NCBI GenBank assembly: GCA_003427395.1
Contig: BFEA01000083.1
Span: 853,060 to 902,204 of the forward strand
Length of the DNA: 49,145 bases
Origin: Chara braunii
Lineage: Eukaryota > Streptophyta > Charophyceae > Charales > Characeae
Direction: 5' to 3'
Part shown: positions 40,791-49,145 of the stretch, in pieces
How positions within the stretch are numbered: the stretch's first letter is position 1
Layout: every line of letters begins with the position of its first letter
Translations under genes and position numbers: made by a program
The notes under the pieces: generated by a model
Database searches by the model: none
Seen by the model: only the letters and a program-made list of their open reading frames with translations
Told to the model about the DNA's origin: nothing

Positions 40791-42017
40791 AGTGGCAATG
40801 CAGATCCTAGCCTGGTCCATGCTTTGGCGGAGGCCGTAACCGAGGAAGGAAGTGCAGGGACTATGCACTTCGTTTATCGGCCAAATGACTCTCGTGTGGA
40901 GGAGCCACAACCTTCGGTAAGGCCAGGGTTTTTTTTAGAGGGTCGAGACTCAGCGTTGGGTCGAAAAGAAAGTAAAAGAAAGCAAGCGAGAAGACTCGAA
41001 TGATCACTCAAGAGAAAGAAGTGTACTATAAAGAGGAACGTAAGTAGATTGGGGCAATGAGAGAGAAGGGTGAAAATGGGTCGTGCCGGCTGATAGAGGA
41101 GAGGGTCACAGAGATTATCATTAAGGAAGAAGGGTCCCTCACCAAGGAGGACACCAAGTTTATTATCGATGTCATGAAGAGGGTTCATCTGGCTTATGCC
41201 TTCGATGACGACGAGCGTGGAAGGCTGAATGTTGATAAGATCCTTATGATCCGTATTCACACGGTGCCGCATCAACCTTGGAATGTGAGCGATCCACAGT
41301 ATCCGAATTCAAAGGATCACCGTAAGGTTGTTGATTACCTAAACGGAAAGATTCAAACCAAATGTTGTTGGTTATTCTTACGAGCCATACACATCTCCTT
41401 GGTTCTGCTTCATTAAGCCGAATGGAGTCTTGCGATGGGTACAAGGTCAACAAAAATTGAATTTTGTGACAATTCAAGATGCGGGCAGACTTCCAGCGCT
41501 CAGAATCTTGCACAGGCAGACCTATCATCACCCTAATCGATTTGTACTTCGGGTATGATAAGTTTCCTTTGTTTACAATAGATCGGCCTATGACGGCAAT
41601 GCCTACGCCTCGGGGACTACTTCATATGTACGCAGCACCACAAGGTTGGACAAACGTCGTTGCAATTGTGCAAAGGTATATGATGAGGGTAATGCAACCG
41701 CTATGTCAGGACGTGACCTATCCATATGTTGATGACTTGGCCATCACAGAACCTCGTATTAAGGATGAGACAAAAGTGTCGTCTGGTATTCGAAGGTTCG
41801 TTTGGGAACACATCTGTGATGGGGAGAAGGTACTCTAAAAATTAGTGGAGTAAAACCTCATGGCCAATGAGGTTGAATCAAGGCATTGTATGGAGAAGAC
41901 GGTAATATTGGGATTCCTTTGCGATGAAAAAAGTCGTCGGACAGATGCCAAAAAGACTAATGTGGAATAACCGACTCCCTTCAGATTTATTACTGGCGTT
42001 CGAAGCTTCCTTGGAAC
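40791..42017 (+). pseudogene. gypsy-2 reverse transcriptase
   Basis: Open pieces at 41057-41416 and 41479-41838, joined by a shifted frame between them. Blocks in order: NVSDPQYPNSKDHRKV; TSPWFCFIKPNGVLRW and LNFVTIQDAG in the next frame; motif A (LIDLYFGYDKFPL); motif B (PQGWTNVVAIVQRYM); motif C (YVDD with flanking YPYVDDLAI, about 41725-41751). The thumb region (RSFLGTCGF, about 41990-42030) is in yet other frames. The catalytic aspartates survive but the gene cannot be translated as one. The PQGWTN motif B sets it apart from gypsy-1. Confidence 0.8.
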
Positions 42018-42600
42018 TTGTGGATTCTGTCGTATTTTTATCTGAAAGTTCGAGGCGAGAGTGAAACACTTGCGTCAATTAATATACAAGAATTAGATAT
42101 GGGAATGGGGACCGAAGCAGCAGGAACCGTTGAGGATATCAAGGCTGAATTTCGAGAGGGCGGTTTGATTTGGGGATTTCCTTATTTTGATGATGACGTA
42201 GAACGTCCTTTCATCATCGAGACAAATGTGGGTCCCACGACTTTCGGTGGGGTCCTAATTCAGAAGGAGGAGGAAGGAAGCGAGCGACCCTTGAGATTTT
42301 AAAGCAGAACTCTAAATAATGTTGAGCGAACTATTCCCAATTCAAAAAGGAAACTCTCACAGTGCTTTACTATCTACGTATTTTTAGGAATTATGTGTTT
42401 GGCAAACGGTTTATTTTTCGAGTTGATCCCACGACTTTGGCTCAATCGCTAAAAAACTATTCTCCTTTTGATCCAACCGTCATTCAACGCTCGGTGGTTG
42501 ACATACATTTGGATGTTCAATTTTAAATTTACCGTATCTTAAGTACTCAAAATTATGCAGATGGTTTGAGTCGTTTTAATTGGGACTTATCGACGGATCC
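42018..42600 (+). pseudogene. gypsy-2 RNase H
   Basis: An open piece to 42302 ends with PFIIETNVGPTTFGGVLIQ, the first RNase H strand pair; the usual catalytic Asp is Asn here (E-T-N-V-G). Shifted frames then give a Q/K-rich helix and FRVDPTTLAQSLKNY near 42418-42460 (Asp present), and GLSRFNWD near 42560. Several frame changes. Confidence 0.65.
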
Positions 42601-42807
42601 GGTAGAGAATTCAGTCTCTGTGGATGTGTTCCTAGAAGGAGAAGAGTTACAATTGAGTACCAACTCATATGATTATTTGGTGAATGCAACGACCCAACAT
42701 GGAAAAACCATTTGGAATGCTCATGGTTTCCATCATGTGCAGTCAGAGTTTGTGATGGGGGAGTCATTCATTGAGGAGGACCATGGCGAGAGTGGACCTT
42801 ACAACAA

Positions 42808-43569
42808 ATGATGAGTCTGACTTTATCTGATAAGATTGAGCTTATCAAAGAGTCGTTAATGATTGAGCAAGGTCATGGGCAAGTTAATGAAATTTTCGAG
42901 GTTTCTGGGAATATGTCTTTCCTTGTGAATTCTTTGATTCATGAGGACCGCTTGAAGATGATGAACGAAGAAGGAGAAGGGATTGAGATCAGGGAAGCCT
43001 TTCGTGAAGGAGAATATGATGGGGAATATATGTTGATGGGGATGTGGCTGAATGGGGAATTGAGAAAGGATAAAGTGGATCATGTTATTCGCTACAAAAG
43101 TGACTACTTCGTCATTCGATATGGTAATCTTTTTAAGAAGTCCAACAATGGTATTCCAAAGAGAGTGGTATGTGAGGTTGCACGACAACTTGATGTGATT
43201 GAAGTCTTACATGATGATGTGGCAAGTAGCATAGATCGGCATGAGTCACACTGAAAAAGGTTCAACATCTTTATTTTTGCAAAGGGATGAGCAAGATGGT
43301 AAATGATTTCTATAGATCTTGTCTTCCTTGCCAAAGGTGATGTAATGTGCGTTTTGTTGAACCTCTTAATCCACACTATGTGGTTGAGCTGGGAGCTATG
43401 ATATATATTGATCTGTTAGCCATGCCGCTGGGATTAATAGGTACAAATATATCTTCCATGCCAGGGATAACCTAACTGGGTTCATTGATGGTTGTGCCAT
43501 TCGCGAGCGTACTGGGCAGGTTTTTGTAGAATGCATCAAAAGATATTATCTTCTGTACTTGTTTGTCTC
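42808..43569 (+). pseudogene. gypsy-2 integrase, first part
   Basis: An open piece (42808-43254) ends near a decayed H2C2 zinc module (DVIEVLHDDVASS, with the later Cys pair in another frame: CLPCQRC near 43319-43339). Then YIDLLAMP (first catalytic Asp, about 43407) and, after a frame change near 43440, RDNLTGFIDGCAIRERTGQ. The core is cut by an insertion at about 43570. Confidence 0.75.
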
Positions 43570-44435
43570 TGTGTTGAAGGAGGACGTACACGTGTGCGGC
43601 CCTCGCGCACACGCGTACACGTATGCACGTGCGCGCGTACGTACCGCCTGGGTGCGCGCATACGCCAAAAAGGGGCCCGTGTACGTGGTCGCAGGGGACC
43701 TTTTCCGGGCCGATTTTTGGCCCAATCGGGGTTGGGGTTTAGTGGGGTGACCATGTGTCTGCCCGTCAGTCTGTCTGGCTGGCTGTACAACTGTCTGTTA
43801 GTCAGTCAGTCTCTTAGTCAGTCAAGCTGTGCCGTGGTCAATTTGTTTGTCTGTTTGTTTGTGTGTTTGTCTGTCACTCTGGTGGTTTGTGTGTGTTTGT
43901 CTGTCAGTCAGTCTATCTACAAGAACCTATCACGTGTAGCTGTCTGTCTGTTTGTCACTCTACCACCCTGTCCATGTGCCACGTCATTCGATCACCCTGT
44001 CCATATGCGTGTCTGTAGGTCTGTCCATTTGTGTGTACGCAGTTGTCTGTCAGTCTGTTTGTCAGTTGTTACGTAGCTGTCGGTCGATTTGTCCGTCTGC
44101 CTGTTTATCCTTTTGTTCGTCTATTTGTTTGTCTGTTATGTTTGACTATCTGTCTGTCTGTCACTCACTCTGTTAAGCAGTCCGTATCTGACAGTCAAAC
44201 TGTCTGACAGACAAACTTTGTGTGTGTATGTGCGTGTGTGTGTGTGTGTGTGCGTGTGTGTGTGTGTAATACTGTGTATATGTGTAATGTTGTATGTAAA
44301 ATTATGAAGACTCTGCAATTGGGAATACATGTGATATATATTTAAAAAAAAAAAAAAAAAAAAACCACGTACGCGTACGCGGGTTTCTGGTCACGTCGAG
44401 TATGCGAGAATACGTACGCGTACAGCGTGCAACAC
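43570..44435. mobile_element. CGTACG-rich insertion 2, splitting the integrase
   Basis: The left end is GC-rich with many GTAC/CGCG words (43585-43700) and includes 41 bases of strictly alternating purine-pyrimidine (43604-43644). The middle is a GTCT/GTCA minisatellite (about 43755-44215), then a TG run (about 44218-44270) and an A run (about 44342-44364). The right end (44366-44425) again has ACGTACGCGTACGCG and TACGTACGCGTACA. The architecture matches insertion 1: GTACG-rich end, low-complexity interior, A run, GTACG-rich end. Open frames across it are Cys/Val/Leu-rich artefacts of the minisatellite. Confidence 0.6.
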
Positions 44436-45110
44436 AGGTTAGTCCGAGAATTTGTTACGGATCGAGGTGGGGAAGTGCAGACACTTTTGAGGAAAATTGG
44501 AGTAAGTTTTAGTTATACTACAAGAGCACATCCCCAGACGAATGCGTTAGTTGAGCGCAGGCATGTCACTCTAACAAATTTATTGGCAAAATGGTGTGCG
44601 TATAAATCATCGAGATGACCAATATATTTGAGGACAACGTTTTTTGTTGAAAATGTCACTATTAAGCAAACAACTGGGTATGCTCCAGTCACATTATTGT
44701 TTGAATAGCATGCAATTTTTTCAATTGAAAGTTTCTTAACTACTTGACGGAACCAGGATGTAGAGACAAAACTTTTTACGGAAGAGTTGTTGGAATTGAG
44801 GGCGAGGCAAGTTATGATAACTGAAGAAAGAGTGGAAGAGACTGTTACTTTTACTGCAGAAAGTAGATAGCCGGATAAGAAGAGATGGGACAGATGACCT
44901 CATATTCGTAAAGAACCATTGGAAGTTGGGGATATTGTTCTCCTTTATGACACGTCCTTGGAAAAAATAGTGATCTCAAAAATTTGATAGTCGATGGTTG
45001 GGGCCTTATCGTATTATTAAACGACCTGAGCATGAGGCCTATGAGATTGAGGAGATGCATGAGACTCAAGGTTGAAACCGGGTATCAGGATCGCATTTGT
45101 AAAAATTCAT
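44436..45110 (+). pseudogene. gypsy-2 integrase, second part
   Basis: 44436-44618 restores the integrase: REFVTDRGGEVQ (second Asp) and HPQTNALVERRH (catalytic Glu), the D-to-E spacing being about 35 residues. Further on, frames give a helix-rich C-terminus (ELLELRARQV near 44790), LEVGDIVLLYD (about 44920) and a GPYRIIKRP block (about 45000), the GPY/F module. It belongs with 42808-43569. No chromodomain is seen. Confidence 0.75.
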
Positions 45111-46589
45111 TCCAAATTTTCAAAGACTTAATAAAGGGTTTTTAGTTGGCATAAAAAATTTATTGAGAAAAGGGTGGAAGAGTTGACTTTCTTCTTTTAC
45201 TTTTTTATATTTTGGACAATTAAATACCGGCTATTATCTAAGTGAACAAGGAGGGATGTAACTCTGAACTTTTTCGATTAAAATTTTGATTTATTTTGGA
45301 GCCTATAGTCTCATGTTTTATAAATAATTAATAATATCTACGATTTTTGTTTGTATAAGTTTTTGTAAAATTTCATGGATGGATTGATAATCATTTTCGA
45401 ACTCCTAATTTTGTATGGATTTACTTATCATTTTTTATGTAATGTGATGAAATACAAATTTATAAATATTTTTAGACAGCAATGTTACGAAACTCTCTGT
45501 GAAAAATGTATGTTGTTACATGAGGTACATTTTTGTTGTAAAAGGTTTTAAAATAATGATACGTAATTGGCATTACATGGTTTGCATGATAGTATTATAT
45601 GCTATTCGCAGAGATATATATTGCAACTATTTATCATAGTTTAAGACTTTCATAATGTTTTAGTTATGAGTCCTGATGCGGTGAGCTCGGTGAATGATAA
45701 TGAGGTCCACACCGAAATTTAGTTTTTGGTCCATAGTGGAATGTTGTCACTTTTTTTTTTTAAGGAGAGTGGTCACTATCATTGAAAGAGAGGCAAATGT
45801 TATTGTGGTTGTTGGAATCTTGCTTGTAAGGGTGACGGCTGCTGCTCGCCATGGGGAAAGGAGTGGTCACTTTTGCCTTGTAAAGGGTGGGGTCGACTCT
45901 CCTCTATGGTCGGGTCTAACCAGCCTAGGTCATAGGGAAGGGGTAGTTTAACCTTACAAATAGGGGACTAGCAAAAACATGACACTGAAAACGAAGGGAA
46001 TGTGGTGACACTTGAGTCTAAAGTTGGGTTTGACGTTGAGATGTTATCCTTTATGCGCATTATGCCACTCCTCAACGCATATCACAGGGTATGCAGAAAA
46101 AATATCACGTGTGATGCTTGAAGTTGGAATGTGATACAAAACCTGGACAAGAACTTTTGATGACTAGTTTCTCTCATGAATGGTTAGTCCAGATTTCGTC
46201 TGGGCCACCCAAGAGGTTGATTATTTTGAGAGACTCATCAGGGGGTTAAGCCTGGATCCTTTTTGAATAAATTGATGTATCAACGAAATGGTTTTTCGTT
46301 TTGGGACTGGCCGGAAGGCTTCCAGTACCATTATGAGAAACTATATGTTTTTTAGTGGCCGCCAGTGGGATGATGCTTGAGCCGTTCGGACAAAGTTCCT
46401 TGGATATTTTAGTTATTTCGGAATTCGATCCAATATATAATTTTAGGTTTTTGTGAAAGGTCTGTCAGAGGCTATATGAAGTACCATTCCAATAAAAAGT
46501 ATTTAATTTTGGGCTGCTGAGAAAATGACTCGAACTTTTCGCCATAAGCTTCGGCTTAATTTCGATTGAGAGAATCCAGAGAGTCCTAT
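45111..46589. other. gypsy-2 3' flank, possible LTR; no gene
   Basis: AT-rich to about 45660, then the pol-end-like block (45690-45730) shared with 5880-5930, then GC-neutral sequence up to the second gypsy-1-type LTR. A hammerhead-like but incomplete word set at 46190-46262 is discussed under rejected items. Confidence 0.4.
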
Positions 46590-47484
46590 TGCGAGGCCTA
46601 AGGCCCCGATGAGCCCCTTTGGCCCTGTTTACACTCTTGTCAACTGCCCTAAGTGAAGGCAGGTTCCTAAGGCCGAGGAGGCCCCTTAGTCAGGCTACCA
46701 CGCAACTGGGGAAATTCAAACAGTTGCGCAGCGTCAGTTGGTTACAAGCACACAGACCCAGGTAGCCATTTTGCAAATGTATCTGAAGTATGCCCCGGGT
46801 CAGACTCGTATATGGACCGAACACAGGTTGAGGGCAATTGGGTACGGACAACTAACTCAGGCACTGGGCCTGTTCTGTATGGACTGCGGCTCAACCACTG
46901 GCGCCCACCGAAAGTTTCCAGGCCAGGGCCCAGCGCAGCCTGGCCGCAGCAGCAGGCAGGCCACTTCCATTTAGGAAAGGACCTCTCACCGTATTGACCA
47001 TTGGGGCACTGGCTGCATGTTGCGCAAGCGTTGTTGCGCTATAGCGGAGCAGGCAACCATAGCCAAGTTGCGTTGCTGTATGTTGGATGGGGCGCATGGT
47101 GGTCCTTGGTTGCATGTGACATCTGTGAGTTGGGGAACAAAGTTGTTAGTGATATGTGAGAGATACCTGGTGCTTGAAGCATACGACATTGGCCGAGATT
47201 TGCTTGTACTTTAGGGAGCTATTGACGTCACCAGCGGCATTGTAGATAGGCTAGACATACTTGGTATTTGAAGCATACGACATTGGCCAATAGGATGTCG
47301 ACATTGCTTCTTTGTTGATGATGATGAGACTACTCGAACATTGTCACTTATGATTTTTTGTTGTACTATTATTTGGTGGGACTCGTGATGCAATTCTGCT
47401 TTTGGTTCAAGGTCATGACTATCTGGTCTCTTGTGTAATATGCTACTTGGTTTCTGAAGTTCGCTATCGCTTATTTTCCTTGCA
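46590..47484 (+). repeat. 5' LTR of the second gypsy-1-family copy
   Basis: Starts TGCGAGGCC and ends CCTTGCA, followed by ATT and the primer-binding site. More diverged from the two gypsy-1 LTRs than they are from each other. Confidence 0.85.
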
Positions 47485-47487
47485 ATT

Positions 47488-47500
47488 TGGTATAAGAGTT
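47488..47500 (+). promoter_or_regulatory. Primer-binding site of the second copy
   Basis: TGGTATAAGAGTT, three bases after the LTR, corresponds to TGGTATCGGAGTT of gypsy-1. Together they point to an ancestral TGGTATCAGAGTT, close to the plant initiator-Met signal. Confidence 0.8.
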
Positions 47501-48739
47501 GTGGTACGGTGTGCTCATCTGGCACTTGTCTTCTGCCTATGCGGTACATGCATGCTGTCTGCTAAGCCAGCGGTCGTAGGGAGTGTAGTGAGGAAGGCGA
47601 AGGCAAGTTTGGCGACCCACGTGGAGAGGGGATCGCCAGGAAGGCTATTATGTGGTGATTATTGGGTGTTCGCAGTGTGATGAGAACTATCCGATGTGTG
47701 ATTGATGCTGAGGTGGAACGGCGGTGTAATGCTGGTTGTGCCGAAGCAGCGATTGGTCATCACAATCAACATCGGGTCATCTGNTGAGAATATATGTGGT
47801 TGGGGGCAGTTATTTTGAGGTACGTTGCACCTAACCTTATCTACCCTCTTCGACACTTCTTACCGTGAGGACGGGTGTTCTGTCTTGAGAGTCCTCTCGT
47901 GTGAGGAGTCGTGTACGCTCAACCTTGAGAGTCGTCACTCTTCACGTCGAGCATCTGGAAGGAGAGGGCGGTGCTATCTGAAGGGCCCTGGATGAAGCAC
48001 TGGGTCACGGTTACCATACCAACCCATTGGGAGTAGAGCACGCATGCTTTGCTGCTTTGTCCTTTGTCTGCTCGTTGCGCTATAGAGGGGTTCTGAGGGG
48101 CAGGTCAGCCCTATGGGAAAGACAAGTACCGAACATCTATAAATATGTACCGGTGGGGACCTTCCATTGGCTGTGATCGTCGTCCTGTTTGCTACGGACT
48201 TCGAGGGTTGTCCATAAAAACGTCTCCTGGTCAGCCAATCGGTCGGTGTAAGGCTCGCTGCATGTGAGGATAAATACGGTGCAGGGTTGGCCAACTCGAC
48301 AGGACTCGGGGCACAAGGGTGGGCCATGTGCACACCTTTAAACACGCACGCTGTTTCGGATTGCTCAGGGACGTTGACGACATGAGATATTCACGAAGAA
48401 CTGAGGGAGGGGTAGATTCCAGGTGATAAGTTTGGACAAGATTCCATTCTGCAAACAAACCCAACAAATGATTGTATTTTTATTTTGATTAGTTAAATGT
48501 ACAACCATTAACATCTAACAGACAACATAGTTAGAACTGTTTTCTATTCATTGTGCTTTCTGTTTGCGAACTAGTCAAAGTCAAAGTAGTTTCGTTTGTA
48601 GGAACCTGTTGGACCCAAATGTATATACTCTAACTTAGCCACCGATTAACTAATTAATTATTTTAAATCGGTCTGTGCACTACGCTGCGGTATGCATCAA
48701 AGAATGACCTAGTGCAAATCGTGTATAGTTCTGTAGCTT
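47501..48739 (+). other. Leader of the second gypsy-1-family copy
   Basis: Colinear with the 33315-34579 leader in reverse orientation. A TATAAATA word at about 48139-48146 is present here but not at the matching place in gypsy-1. One N at 47783. Confidence 0.7.
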
Positions 48740-49006
48740 ATGAGCAATAGGGATACCAGTAGTGAGGACAACACGATCTTCCGATCGGCCAGACAACCAA
48801 TAGCCCACTTGGCCTTAGGACCAGAGGGTGACAGGTTTTTGTTATGCCAACTTAGGGAGAGGCAGCAGCAGCAGCGGAGAGCTAGGGCAGCAAAGGCCAG
48901 CAGGGCATTCGCAAGTGAAGCCGCTGCTTCAGCAGCCATGGCAACTACTGCGCAGCAGAGTGCCCAAGCCAGCAGTTCAGGGACCGTGGGGTCAACAATG
49001 GCATAA
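48740..49006 (+). pseudogene. gag N-terminus of the second gypsy-1-family copy
   Basis: 88 codons from ATG 48740 to TAA 49004-49006. It contains RQPIAHLALGPEGDR and RERQQQQRRARA as in gypsy-1, then an Ala/Ser/Gln-rich stretch ending in a VGST block. Conservation of both blocks supports this as the true start of gag. The early stop lies near the place where the gypsy-1 frame also breaks. Confidence 0.7.
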
Positions 49007-49060
49007 GCTTTTAGTCAGTCCAGTAGCGTTATGGCAAGCCAGCCAATAGTGTTGACCAGG

Positions 49061-49145
49061 GTTGTCAGGCGGGGGCCCCCGGGGGCAAAGCCGGGGTAGG
49101 GGTTTGACCACCGGACCCCCGCCCACCCCAAAACACCCCCGAAGG
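49061..49145. repeat. G/C-rich block at window end
   Basis: Runs of G and C (GGCGGGGGCCCCCGGGGGC and similar) interrupt the gag homology. Cut by the window end. Confidence 0.6.

Larger units (their letters stand above)
37080..45720 (+). mobile_element. Degenerate Ty3/gypsy element of a second family (gypsy-2)
   Basis: Plus-strand order: leader/LTR-like block (37080-37570), gag, zinc-knuckle remnant, protease, RT, RNase H, integrase, GPY/F-like tail. The order is that of Ty3/gypsy. It differs from gypsy-1 in RT motif B (PQGWTN) and in an integrase block with RDNLTG. Every gene has stops or frame changes, and two insertions with CGTACG-rich ends interrupt it. LTR ends were not resolved; the limits given are those of recognisable content. 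Confidence 0.75.
46590..49145 (+). mobile_element. Second copy of the gypsy-1 family, 5' end only
   Basis: In plus orientation: LTR (46590-47484), primer-binding site (47488-47500), leader, gag start at ATG 48740. It is inverted relative to gypsy-1, so the two copies point away from a shared centre with their 5' ends facing each other. Homology is clear to about 49059, after which the sequence becomes an unrelated G/C-rich block at the window end. Confidence 0.85.

Noticed and set aside
43492-44176. 194-codon Cys/Val/Leu-rich frame
   Set aside because: It leaves the integrase frame and runs through the GTCT minisatellite; the composition is that of the repeat.
46190-46262. Second hammerhead on the minus strand
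   Set aside because: CUGAUGA, GAAA, a GUCU/AGAC helix II and part of a helix III are there, but the helix II loop is ~31 bases, helix I cannot form and the cleavage triplet lacks its U. Either a decayed copy or chance.

Overview
The window is eukaryotic, repeat-rich DNA with no convincing single-copy host gene. It looks like a plant-lineage nuclear genome: two copies of a Ty3/gypsy element carry a primer-binding site matching the plant-type initiator-Met tRNA signal, one has a chromodomain-like C-terminus, and elements are nested inside each other. A Chara-like charophyte alga would fit the very diverged gypsy families, but that is my inference. There is one 165-base N gap (36199-36363) and a single N at 47783.

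1-18.4 kb: two long diverged copies of an LTR/leader-like repeat (A, 815-4165; C, 15410-18440), a third fragment (B, 4528-5010), the broken 3' end of a retroelement pol (5690-5930), a broken gag (6862-7740), a foldback element (8015-8185), a MITE with 33-bp terminal inverted repeats (13991-14376) and a tRNA-like SINE candidate. On the minus strand at 10552-10612 lies a hammerhead ribozyme that I could fold completely by hand (type III, all three helices, both core strands and complementary loops). It sits in a ~430-bp unit bounded by a short direct repeat, and a sequence next to it recurs at 23.76 kb. This is the most interesting object in the window.

18.4-24.3 kb: microsatellites, a second tRNA-like candidate, hairpins, a TATA box framed by an inverted repeat, unidentified short open frames, a tandem duplication and a cluster of perfect palindromes.

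24.3-35.5 kb: a full-structure Ty3/gypsy element on the minus strand (LTRs 34596-35481 and 24335-25276, PBS, gag, zinc knuckle, protease, RT, RNase H, integrase, chromodomain-like tail, polypurine tract). Its pol is decayed by premature stops. Its gag is split by a 2-kb insertion on the opposite strand that encodes an uninterrupted Penelope-like reverse transcriptase (30523-31950).

35.5-46.6 kb: a microsatellite-flanked assembly gap, then a degenerate plus-strand Ty3/gypsy element of a different family (leader, gag, protease, RT, RNase H, integrase). It is broken by two insertions with CGTACG-rich ends (about 40450-40790 and 43570-44435). Its gag matches the broken gag at 6.9 kb, and its leader matches the 3' ends of repeats A and C.

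46.6-49.1 kb: the 5' end (LTR, PBS, 1.24-kb leader, gag start) of a second copy of the first gypsy family on the plus strand, running off the window. The window is therefore a graveyard of retroelements in which at least three layers of insertion can be ordered.
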